64,000 bases of DNA from CAYSCZ01 sp051155775 (GTDB lineage: Bacteria; Bacteroidota; Bacteroidia; Cytophagales; Cyclobacteriaceae): assembly GCA_051155775.1 (NCBI GenBank), contig DAXETV010000012.1:1-64000 (forward strand), in the 5' to 3' direction. Within the stretch, counting starts at the first letter, position 1; each line of letters begins with the position of its first letter. A model generated the notes under the pieces. It was given only the letters and a program-made list of their open reading frames with translations. It searched no databases and was not told the DNA's origin. This document shows, in pieces, positions 8,733-17,253 of this stretch. The translations under genes were made by a program, and so were the position numbers.

Positions 8733-11700
8733 TTAAAATGTGGCATTAATTCCCAATAGAAAACTTCTGGTAATAGGAACATTACCCACATCTACACCAA
8801 AATTAGTATCTGCTTCCCCTCCTACTGAAGGGTCCAGCCCTTCATAGTCAGTAATGGTAAATACATTATTTGTTGAAAAAGACAACCTCAACTGATTTAG
8901 TCCTAAATTCTCCAGAACGTTTCCTGGAAGATTATAGGAAAGTGTAATATTCTGCATCCTGAAATATCCGCCATCTTCCACAAAAAAGGAGTTGGATTGA
9001 CCTATGGTGCTAAAGTTTGAGATGTTTTCAAAAATTGGTATTTCGGCCCCGGTATTCTCTGGCGTCCATGAATCCAGTACACGGGCATTGCTTGCTGCAC
9101 CAGGGAACAATGGATAAAAATCAGTAAATAACCTGTTGGCGTGATAGATTTCATTTCCTAACTGGGCAAATCCATAAGCTTCAAATTCAAAATTCTTCCA
9201 TTTTAAGTTTACGGTCAAACCACCACTAAAATCGGGAATTGGGTTTCCAATGTTAGTTCTGTCGCCGTCAACAGTGATTTCGCCATCGCCATTAAGGTCT
9301 TTAAATTTAAACCTTCCCCTGGCTGCACCTTCTTGTGTTGCATGACTGGCAACATCAGCTGCATCCTGAAACAATCCCTCTACCACAAATCCAAAGAAAG
9401 AAGATAGAGGCTGGCCAACTTCGTTTCTTACCGGTTCAATACCTCTGATATTAATTGGCCCAACTATATTGTCTATACCAGGACCGAATGCAACCACTTC
9501 ATTGTCAAGAAATCCTCCATTCACCGTGATTTCATACCTGAGATCTCCTGCGTCCCCTTTATAAACTACCCTCAGGTCAATACCTTTATTTTCCATAGAT
9601 CCAACATTTGTAGATGGTGCTGCAGCTTGTGGCCCGTTTTGTACAGAAATCGGTTGCACCAATAACATGTCCTCAGTAGTTCTTTTCCAGAAATCAACAA
9701 TCAAATCAAGTTTTCCATCCAAGAACAATGCATCAAAACCAACATTGATGGTTTTATTGGTCTCCCAAATCGCATTAGGATTACCAAGCCTGTTTTGGAA
9801 GAAACCCTGGGTGGCACCACTATTAGAACCGTTAATATCATAGGTTGACTCAAATATGCTGGTACCAAAAGAGGTAAATTGATTGGCACCGGCAACGCCA
9901 TTTACATTACCAACTTCACCCCATCCACCACGAATTTTCAAATCATCAATCCAGGTAAGTCCGTCCATGAAAGCTTCATCAGAGATCCTCCATGCAGCAG
10001 AGAAAGCAGGGAATACACCAAATCGTACATCTTCTCCCAAAACAGAGGTTCCATCACGTCGCACAAGAAATGTGAATAAATACTTGTCGTCGTAGTTATA
10101 TTTTAAACGACCAAAAACTGAAGAGAAATTGGTACCGTTATCCGTTGATCCGGTAGCAATTTGATTATTTACTGTGTTAATATTAACAAAGTCCGGATCT
10201 GTAGAGAAAGGATCAATACCTGTTACATTGCTATCTCTAAATTTACCTGTACTCAATAATTCCTGTCCAAACAAAGCGTCAAAGCCATGTTTTCCAAAAT
10301 CACGTTTATATTTTATGGTATTGGTCCAAACCCAGTCAGTTGAAAAGAAGTGTGACTGGCCAAAACCAAAAGAGGAGTTATTTTCAGAATTCTCATAAGT
10401 TCGACGGGTAAAAAACTTATTATTACCATTAACGTACCGACCACCAAAACTTGTACGGGCGACTAAATTTTCAATAGGTTCCACTTCCAAGTAAGTATTA
10501 CCAAAAGCTTCCACAGTAAAAAAGCGGTCATTTCTTCTTCCAAACTGAGTGGCTACTGGGTTTACAGGGTTATTAAATCCAGGAGCAACGGTACCGGCAA
10601 AATTACCGAACTCATCACGCACAGGTATAATTGTAGGCATTCTGGCAGCCATGTTGATGACATTTTCGTCATCAGATGAACCTGCTCCGCCGCCACCACC
10701 TAACAGACTTCTTACGCCTCGGTAAGTTGTTTGAATATTTTCACCAATCCTCACTTTATCTTTTACCACATCAAATTCTGAGTTGGCTCTAAATGTGAAC
10801 CGGTCGAATCTTTGGTTCTGAACCACACCCTCTTGTTGTTGGGCGTTCAAACCAATGTAGTATCGGTTCATTTCACCACCACCGGATAATCCTATATTAT
10901 GTCTGCTCACCAAAGCCGTGCTGGTCAATTCATCATACCAATCGGTTCCCGATTTATTAGCCCTTATGGTAAGGTGGATAGGCCCCGCGTCAAAATCTGC
11001 ATTACTAAGTTCTGCTGCCTCGCTTAAATTAACATCCGAAGCACTTAGTGCAGATTCACTTCCTACCAATAAAAAATCCGGCAATACCGGTTCGTTACCA
11101 GTTCCATATTGAGGATGGCTAAATGAAGGTGCTTCACCGTTGGCTTCAGCAGCATTTCTTATGGCATTCCAGGTCCACTCTGCTTGTTGCTGAGGATTTA
11201 AATTGTCAAATCCCTGCCCTGGTGTTGTAAAACCAATCTGGCCATTATAGGTAACCTTCATGCCGCTGTTTCTTTTCCCCTTTTTAGTAGTAATAACGAT
11301 TACACCGTTTGCTGCCCTGGCACCATAAACCGCAGCGGAAGTCGCATCCTTCAATACGGTGGTTTCATCAATATCATCAGGGGCTAACCAATCAATGTTA
11401 AACTGAGGTACACCATCCACTACATACAATGGTTGGTTTCCACTTAATGCACCAAAGCCTCTAACTCTGACTTTACTGGTGGTACCGGGTTGACCGTTGG
11501 TGATTACTGTTACACCCGCAACACGACCTTGAAGGGTTTGCTCAACATTTCCAGTAGGTGTTACCTGAAGCCCCCTGGCTTTAACGGTAGAAACAGAGCC
11601 GGTGGTTTCTCTTCTTGAGTCTACAGAGTACCCTGTAACAACTACTTCCTGAAGTTCAGCCACATCCAGTGCCATCTCCACATTGATGGTTGATTGATTA

Positions 11701-11975
11701 CCAACCGTAAACTCCTGTGCTGCATAACCAACAAAAGTAAAAACCAGTACATCATCAGCGTTTGCATTAATAGAATAGTTTCCATTAATATCAGTGATTG
11801 TACCTGTACTGGTACCCTTAACTACGATGGAAACCCCCGGAAGGGAAGAGCCATCGTCACTATCTACCACTGTCCCGCTAACTTGTTGCTGGGCAACGGC
11901 AGATGTCACAGAGAAGAACACGGCTAAAGCAAGTGCTCCTCCATACCTTAAATAGCTTGTAATACATTTCTTCAT
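8733..11975 (-). CDS. SusC/RagA family TonB-linked outer membrane transporter
   Basis: 1080 residues, normal for SusC. A cleavable signal peptide (about 1-28, ending SAVAQ) is followed by a carboxypeptidase-D regulatory-like domain (about 30-105, VSGTVVDSDDGSSLPGV), then EVVVTGYS and the plug domain (about 115-235) with the SusC signature PLYVVDGVP and ATSAAVYGARAANGVI. The rest is a 22-strand barrel ending in an aromatic residue (NATF). It imports oligosaccharides across the outer membrane with energy from TonB/ExbBD, in complex with the SusD encoded next. No anti-sigma factor, hybrid two-component sensor or other PUL regulator is encoded nearby, so regulation is not visible here apart from the putative promoter upstream. 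Confidence 0.96.
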   Translation of the reverse strand: MKKCITSYLRYGGALALAVFFSVTSAVAQQQVSGTVVDSDDGSSLPGVSIVVKGTSTGTITDINGNYSINANADDVLVFTFVGYAAQEFTVGNQSTINVEMALDVAELQEVVVTGYSVDSRRETTGSVSTVKARGLQVTPTGNVEQTLQGRVAGVTVITNGQPGTTSKVRVRGFGALSGNQPLYVVDGVPQFNIDWLAPDDIDETTVLKDATSAAVYGARAANGVIVITTKKGKRNSGMKVTYNGQIGFTTPGQGFDNLNPQQQAEWTWNAIRNAAEANGEAPSFSHPQYGTGNEPVLPDFLLVGSESALSASDVNLSEAAELSNADFDAGPIHLTIRANKSGTDWYDELTSTALVSRHNIGLSGGGEMNRYYIGLNAQQQEGVVQNQRFDRFTFRANSEFDVVKDKVRIGENIQTTYRGVRSLLGGGGGAGSSDDENVINMAARMPTIIPVRDEFGNFAGTVAPGFNNPVNPVATQFGRRNDRFFTVEAFGNTYLEVEPIENLVARTSFGGRYVNGNNKFFTRRTYENSENNSSFGFGQSHFFSTDWVWTNTIKYKRDFGKHGFDALFGQELLSTGKFRDSNVTGIDPFSTDPDFVNINTVNNQIATGSTDNGTNFSSVFGRLKYNYDDKYLFTFLVRRDGTSVLGEDVRFGVFPAFSAAWRISDEAFMDGLTWIDDLKIRGGWGEVGNVNGVAGANQFTSFGTSIFESTYDINGSNSGATQGFFQNRLGNPNAIWETNKTINVGFDALFLDGKLDLIVDFWKRTTEDMLLVQPISVQNGPQAAAPSTNVGSMENKGIDLRVVYKGDAGDLRYEITVNGGFLDNEVVAFGPGIDNIVGPINIRGIEPVRNEVGQPLSSFFGFVVEGLFQDAADVASHATQEGAARGRFKFKDLNGDGEITVDGDRTNIGNPIPDFSGGLTVNLKWKNFEFEAYGFAQLGNEIYHANRLFTDFYPLFPGAASNARVLDSWTPENTGAEIPIFENISNFSTIGQSNSFFVEDGGYFRMQNITLSYNLPGNVLENLGLNQLRLSFSTNNVFTITDYEGLDPSVGGEADTNFGVDVGNVPITRSFLLGINATF

Positions 11976-12008
11976 ACTGCATTCGTTTGTTAATACTAAA
12001 ATTTAACT

Positions 12009-12037
12009 AAAAGATAGTTTTTTAAACTTTATTCAAA
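12009..12037 (-). promoter_or_regulatory. Putative Bacteroidota promoter of susC-susD
   Basis: On the minus strand TTTG (complement of CAAA at 12034-12037), a 17-base spacer, then TATCTTTT (complement of 12009-12016). This is one base off the TAnnTTTG -7 consensus with an acceptable -33 element, 33 bases upstream of the susC ATG. The 366-base gap at 11976-12341 is very AT-rich and otherwise shows no gene; it must hold the control region for both divergent transcripts. Confidence 0.4.
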
Positions 12038-12219
12038 AAAAAATTAAAAATATTATTTTAATAATGACCTGATTAGAATGATTATATTACGATTAGAAAA
12101 TACATTTATATAATTCATCTCAAGTCTGTGTGGTCTACCCACTACACTTCCAATTCAATCGTTTGAATTATTTTTTCGAACATAATAGAAATTTTACAAT
12201 TATGCGGTATTTAGTGGTA

Positions 12220-12227
12220 TATTTTTG
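12220..12227 (+). promoter_or_regulatory. Putative -7 element for the GH20 gene
   Basis: TATTTTTG matches the TAnnTTTG consensus exactly on the plus strand. It would give an untranslated leader of about 105 bases before the hexosaminidase ATG at 12342. No clear -33 TTTG is seen at the expected distance, so this is a weak call in an AT-rich region. Confidence 0.3.
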
Positions 12228-12341
12228 AACATTTTCAATATTTAGAAATATTTAATCTTAATTTTTGCATTCCTTTCAAAAATATTTTAAAATCAACAAT
12301 ATCTCCTAATAATAAATTCAAAATAGTTAAAAACAATACCT

Positions 12342-14225
12342 ATGATTATCCAGACAACACTTTTTAGTTTGTGTCTTTTGACCTGTAATTTGATGTTAGG
12401 TCAGCATATCATTATTCCTGAGCCTGTTAGCTATACACCAGGAAATAGTACTTTTTTACTTAGTAGTCAAACAGTCATTCAAACGGATGTAAATAATGAA
12501 GAAATAGTCAATTATGTGGGTCAGCTTAAGGATTACCTTTCAGTAATCAATCTTAACCCTGGCGTGTCATCCGAGAGCCAGTCCTCAAAAGGTAGTACTA
12601 TTAACATTCAATTGTCTTCAGAAAATATTGAGGATATTGGGGATGAGGGGTATTTATTAAACATAAAAAAAGGTACCATTGAATTAATTGCCAATGATCC
12701 GGGCGGAATATTTAATGGTATACAAACCATGAAGCAACTCATCCCGGTGAACCCAGGCTATTCTTCGCTCATAAAAATAACTGGTTGCGAAATAAAAGAC
12801 TATCCCAGGTTTGAGTGGAGGGGATTAATGCTGGATGTGAGCCGGCATTTTTTCTCTGTAGATGAGGTTAAAGCATATATTGATAAGATGTCTGAATATA
12901 AATTCAACACTTTTCACTGGCATTTGACTGATGACGAAGGATGGCGAATAGAGATAAAATCATTACCAAAACTTACCGAAGTTGGTGCGTTTCGCGTGGA
13001 GAGATATGGCCGGTTTGGTGATAATAGGCCCTATCCGAAAAAAGGTGAGCGGCCAACTTATGGTGGATATTACACTCAGGATCAAATAAAAGACGTGGTG
13101 GCTTATGCTGCTGACCGAAACATAACCATTGTGCCTGAGATCGATATGCCGGGTCATAGTATGGCAGCCCTAGCAGCCTATCCTGAATTATCCACCAGAG
13201 ACGAGCCGAAGTTTGTGAATCCCGGATCAAAATTTGCAGAATGGTATGGTGATGGGCAGTTTAAGATGTTAATCGAAAATACACTGGACCCCTCGGATGA
13301 GGCTGTATATGAATTTGTAGATAAAGTTTTCACTGAGGTGGCTGAATTATTTCCTGGTGATTACATTCATATGGGCGGAGACGAAGCTTATCATGGATTT
13401 TGGGATGAAAGCTCACAAGTGAGACGATTTATGAGAAAGAATAACATCAATGATTCGCATGAACTGCAGAGCTATTTTGTGAACAGGGTGGGTGACATCA
13501 TAGCCAGTAAAGGAAAGAAAATGATCGGCTGGGACGAAATCCTTGAAGGCGAACTCAATGAAGGTTCTGCAGTAATGAGCTGGCGTGGGATGAAGGGAGG
13601 CATCGAAGCCGCTAAGCAGGGCTATAAAGTGGTGATGTCACCAACAACATTTGCTTATCTGGATTATACACAGGGAGACCACAGTGTTGAAAACAGGATA
13701 TATGCTGATTTGTCACTTGAAAAAACCTACGCCTTTGAGCCGGTTCCTGAGGCTGTGAACCCGGAAATAATCATGGGCGGTCAGGGAAATTTATGGACGG
13801 AAGTAATCCCAACACTTCAGTTCGCTTTTTATATGACCTACCCACGAGCACTTTCTTTATCTGAAAGCCTCTGGAGTCAAAAAGAAGATAAGATCTGGGA
13901 AAATTTCATCATAAAAACCGAGGCTCATTTCGATAGATTTGATCATATGAATATAAATATTTCAAAAGCAGTGTATGAGCCACAAGTAAATATTTACAAG
14001 TCGAATGATAAACTAATGTGTGCGTTAGAAAACTCAGTCCCGGGCACAGAAATATTTTATACAATTGATAATACTTATCCGGTAAACTATGGATTGAGAT
14101 ACAAAATCCCTTTCGAGATACCTAAGGGTGATCTAAGCCTAAGGACTCAAACGTTCAGAAATGGAGCGTCACTCGGCAGGGAACTCATCATACACAGAAC
14201 CGATCTGGAAAAAAGGGCGCGTTAA
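12342..14225 (+). CDS. GH20 beta-N-acetylhexosaminidase, secreted
   Basis: 627 residues with an N-terminal signal peptide (about 1-20, LTCNLMLGQ). A GH20b small domain (about 22-150) precedes the (beta/alpha)8 catalytic domain (about 155-500). Visible motifs are FEWRGLMLDVSRHF, FHWHLTDDEGWR, EIDMPGHS and HMGGDE, where Asp347-Glu348 are the substrate-assisting Asp and the acid/base Glu of the family. A C-terminal beta domain (about 545-620) resembles the chitobiase C-terminal fold. The enzyme removes terminal non-reducing GlcNAc or GalNAc from oligosaccharides, probably in the periplasm or at the cell surface. It diverges from susC and faces the amino-sugar operon, which links the three in one pathway. 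All catalytic residues I can identify are intact. Confidence 0.95.
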   Translation: MIIQTTLFSLCLLTCNLMLGQHIIIPEPVSYTPGNSTFLLSSQTVIQTDVNNEEIVNYVGQLKDYLSVINLNPGVSSESQSSKGSTINIQLSSENIEDIGDEGYLLNIKKGTIELIANDPGGIFNGIQTMKQLIPVNPGYSSLIKITGCEIKDYPRFEWRGLMLDVSRHFFSVDEVKAYIDKMSEYKFNTFHWHLTDDEGWRIEIKSLPKLTEVGAFRVERYGRFGDNRPYPKKGERPTYGGYYTQDQIKDVVAYAADRNITIVPEIDMPGHSMAALAAYPELSTRDEPKFVNPGSKFAEWYGDGQFKMLIENTLDPSDEAVYEFVDKVFTEVAELFPGDYIHMGGDEAYHGFWDESSQVRRFMRKNNINDSHELQSYFVNRVGDIIASKGKKMIGWDEILEGELNEGSAVMSWRGMKGGIEAAKQGYKVVMSPTTFAYLDYTQGDHSVENRIYADLSLEKTYAFEPVPEAVNPEIIMGGQGNLWTEVIPTLQFAFYMTYPRALSLSESLWSQKEDKIWENFIIKTEAHFDRFDHMNINISKAVYEPQVNIYKSNDKLMCALENSVPGTEIFYTIDNTYPVNYGLRYKIPFEIPKGDLSLRTQTFRNGASLGRELIIHRTDLEKRAR

Positions 14226-14255
14226 GTAAAAAGCAAACAGGATTGAGTTTTATCG

Positions 14256-14275
14256 TTTTACTGGTAAAATTTTTA
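14256..14275 (+). terminator. Weak terminator-like hairpin after the GH20 gene
   Basis: TTTTA and TAAAA pair around CTGG and are followed by TTTTTAG, 30 bases past the GH20 stop. The stem is short and AT-only, so this is a low-confidence call. Confidence 0.3.
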
Positions 14276-14365
14276 GTCACTTTTATAAAGGCCCGCTTAT
14301 TACAGGAAGTCAAAGTATAGCGATGTAGTAAGTGATCAAGTCCAAAACCAAATTAAATTTCTGAT

Positions 14366-15457
14366 TTAGTGATGATGATATTCTACTGATTTTTCCCGCC
14401 ACCATGAGGCCAAAGAAGAGCCTGATATATTCATCCACGGGCCGAAAACTGCCGGTGCTAACCCAACGGTAGCGACTTTCCCCATTTCAAGAGCAATTCC
14501 AGACGCCAAACCACCATTTTGCATGCCTACTTCCAATGAAATGGTACGACAATCTTTTTCAGACAAACTTAATAACCGACCAATCCAATAACCAAAAACA
14601 TAACCTGTAAGATTATGAATAATAGCAGCAAAAACGAGCGTAATACCAATCGACAACAAGCTATCCCTCCCTGAAGCAGTAATAACTGTTATGATTAAAG
14701 TGATACTAATCATGGAAACGTATGGCATAGATCTATCCAGCCAATCAACCTTTCCATGGAAAAAATGATTAAAAATCAAACCGGCAATTATGGGCAAAAT
14801 CACAATTTTTATAATGCTCCACATCATCGCCCAGAAATCTACAGGAATGAACTGACCTGCAAGCAGTTGCATCAAAAATGGCGTCAGCAGAGGGGCTAAT
14901 AATGTTGCACAGGCAGTCAATGTTACCGATAATGCGAGGTTAGCCTTAGCGATATATGACATCACATTGGAAGCTAAACCACTGGGTGAAGAGCCTATTA
15001 ATATGACCCCTGCTGCTACCTCGGCAGGAAAAGAAAACAGAAGGGTTAATATTAGTCCAATGATTGGCATAATCAGAAATTGACAGGTGATACCAACACC
15101 AACTGCCACTGGCATTTTTATCACACCTACGAAGTCTTTAAAGCTCATAGAGGTCCCCATGCCAAACATGATCAATTGCAATAAAGGAACAATCAATGTC
15201 CTTAATTGAAAGCTACCCCATGAAATAAATGTTTCCGGATAAAATAATGCTGCCGAAACTGATGAAAAAATTATGACAGCATATGAATATTTCCGGGTTG
15301 TCGTTGAACCGCGAAAACCAATGGCCAGGAATAGCAGGCCGAGCATAATAAAAGGCCCCACATAATCATATCCAGCCAGAAAAATGATTAGACCAATAAC
15401 CAGAAAGGTTATTGCGACAAATAAAAAGTACCGGTAAAAGACCCGCAACTTTATCAA
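14366..15457 (-). CDS. BASS-family (bile acid:sodium symporter type) transporter
   Basis: 363 residues with about ten membrane helices. The family signature region is visible: FGMGTSMSFKDFVGV, the GSSPSGLASNVMSYIAKAN crossover with its Gly-Ser-Ser-Pro-Ser-Gly motif, and the late SLEVGMQNGGLASGIAL stretch with the conserved E-x-G-M-Q-N that contributes to the sodium sites. Bacterial members carry organic anions such as pantoate or keto acids with Na+. The start is a TTG at 15457, because the only upstream ATG is followed directly by TAG; the preceding symporter gene ends 8 bases away. It is the last gene of the nine-gene amino-sugar operon. Its substrate there is unknown; an acidic intermediate of the pathway is possible. 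Confidence 0.85.
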   Translation of the reverse strand: MIKLRVFYRYFLFVAITFLVIGLIIFLAGYDYVGPFIMLGLLFLAIGFRGSTTTRKYSYAVIIFSSVSAALFYPETFISWGSFQLRTLIVPLLQLIMFGMGTSMSFKDFVGVIKMPVAVGVGITCQFLIMPIIGLILTLLFSFPAEVAAGVILIGSSPSGLASNVMSYIAKANLALSVTLTACATLLAPLLTPFLMQLLAGQFIPVDFWAMMWSIIKIVILPIIAGLIFNHFFHGKVDWLDRSMPYVSMISITLIITVITASGRDSLLSIGITLVFAAIIHNLTGYVFGYWIGRLLSLSEKDCRTISLEVGMQNGGLASGIALEMGKVATVGLAPAVFGPWMNISGSSLASWWREKSVEYHHH

Positions 15458-15465
15458 TAACTACA

Positions 15466-17235
15466 TTAATCTGTTTTGATTTTCTCCCATATCTTAAATA
15501 TCATAAAGGAACCTGCTATTGTGATTACAGCAAAAATTCCAGAAAGCATGAGGTTTCCATATATCCACTGCCCGGTTGTAAATAACGCACAATAGATGAC
15601 AATACAACCTACCAACATTCCAAGTATTTCCAGAGGTAAGGAGCTTTGTATGGTTACTTCAGGCATTTGCTTAGCAATATGTTTCCATCCGGGGCCTGCC
15701 GGTTTGATTTTTTTGTAAAAAATTTTTAAGGTTTCATTATCGGTATGCGGTGTTATGTAGGTTGCGGTAATCCAGACAATGGATGTAAGAATTACCCCAA
15801 TAACTGTTTTCATCCATGGTTCGAGCGGTAGGAGTCCTATATTGTCATGGAAAAAAGTGAGGTAACCGGCAATGATCATGGATGATAATAAAGCAATTAT
15901 TTCTGTATAAGCATTAATCCGCCACCAAAACCAACGGAGCACATAAATCAATCCCGTCCCTGCACCAAGTAAAAGTAAAAGATTAAAGGCCTGGCTGGCG
16001 TCCTTTAGTAATAGGCCAAGTACCGTGCCCATTATCATGGTCACAATTGTTGATAGCCTGCCTGCCCACACCAATTCTTTCTCTGAGGCTTGAGGTTTAA
16101 TAAACCGCTTGTAGAAATCATTTACCAAATAAGAAGAACCCAGGTTTAATTGTGTGGACATGGTAGACATATAAGCAGCAATTAATGCAGCCGCTACCAA
16201 ACCAAGCAATCCTGAGGGTAACAGGGTCAACATGGCCGGATAAGCAACATCATTTCCAAGCTTATCATCCGGCAAATCAGGAAAAGCAGCTTTAATATCA
16301 CTCAGTTCAGGAAAAATCACCAAAGAGGCTAATGCAATCAATATCCATGGCCAGGGACGCAATGCATAGTGGGCAACATTAAAAAGTAAAGTAGCTCCCA
16401 TAGCATTTCTTTCATCTTTTGCAGACAGCATACGTTGGGCAATATATCCTCCTCCTCCAGGCTCTGAGCCGGGATAGATTGATGCCCACCATTGAACAGC
16501 TAATGGCACAAAAAGTACAGGAACCCAAACTGAAGGGTCATTGAAATCCGGTAAAATGGATAGTTTTTGATTAACCAGCTCATTTTGTAACAGACTATCT
16601 AAACCACCCACCTGATCCAAATTGATAATGTATATACAAGCCCAGATGGAGCCTACCATAGCCATGATAAACTGAACCAAATCGGTAATAATTACAGCCT
16701 TCAAACCCCCTAAAGCACTATAGATCAAAGTTATAGATCCAGCTATGGTGAGTGTTTGCCATCCTTTCAATCCCAAAATAACTTCTCCAAACTTAATTGC
16801 CGCCAGTGACACTGTGCCCATCACCAATACGTTAAATATCAATCCGAGATAAAGGGCCCTAAATCCTCTGAGGAATGCTGCTGGTTTCCCACTGTACCTT
16901 AATTCATAAAACTCAATGTCTGTCATCACATGAGAGCGTCGCCACAGCTTAGCGTAGACAAAAACGGTGAGCATACCAGTCAACAAAAAAGCCCACCATC
17001 CCCAATTGCCTGATACACCTTGTTCCCTTACCAAATTGGTAACCAGATTGGGTGTATCGGCAGAGAAAGTGGTGGCTACCATGGAGACACCCAATAACCA
17101 CCAGGGCATGTTTCTGCCTGATAGAAAAAAATCAGAAGAACTGGCTCCCGATTTTTTGGATACAAAAACCCCGATGAATAGCGATACAATAAAAAATGCG
17201 ATAATTATTAACCAATCAATAAGGGCTAATGACAT
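15466..17235 (-). CDS. Sodium:solute symporter (SSS family), likely amino-sugar importer
   Basis: 589 residues with about 14 to 15 membrane segments, typical for SSS/SLC5 proteins. Visible family features include the N-terminal IIAFFIVSLFIGVFVSKKS helix, the unwound first core helix around FSADTPNLVTNLV, GGLKAVIITDLVQF, and the AALIAAYMSTMSTQLNLGSSYLVND segment in helix 8, where the paired Ser/Thr residues belong to the Na2 site. It would bring a sugar or similar solute across the inner membrane with sodium. It sits 18 bases after the NagB-PIG-L gene and 8 bases before the BASS gene. GlcNAc or a chitobiose-like product is the likely substrate from context (inference). Confidence 0.9.
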   Translation of the reverse strand: MSLALIDWLIIIAFFIVSLFIGVFVSKKSGASSSDFFLSGRNMPWWLLGVSMVATTFSADTPNLVTNLVREQGVSGNWGWWAFLLTGMLTVFVYAKLWRRSHVMTDIEFYELRYSGKPAAFLRGFRALYLGLIFNVLVMGTVSLAAIKFGEVILGLKGWQTLTIAGSITLIYSALGGLKAVIITDLVQFIMAMVGSIWACIYIINLDQVGGLDSLLQNELVNQKLSILPDFNDPSVWVPVLFVPLAVQWWASIYPGSEPGGGGYIAQRMLSAKDERNAMGATLLFNVAHYALRPWPWILIALASLVIFPELSDIKAAFPDLPDDKLGNDVAYPAMLTLLPSGLLGLVAAALIAAYMSTMSTQLNLGSSYLVNDFYKRFIKPQASEKELVWAGRLSTIVTMIMGTVLGLLLKDASQAFNLLLLLGAGTGLIYVLRWFWWRINAYTEIIALLSSMIIAGYLTFFHDNIGLLPLEPWMKTVIGVILTSIVWITATYITPHTDNETLKIFYKKIKPAGPGWKHIAKQMPEVTIQSSLPLEILGMLVGCIVIYCALFTTGQWIYGNLMLSGIFAVITIAGSFMIFKIWEKIKTD

Positions 17236-17253
17236 TTGAATATAATTTGAGGA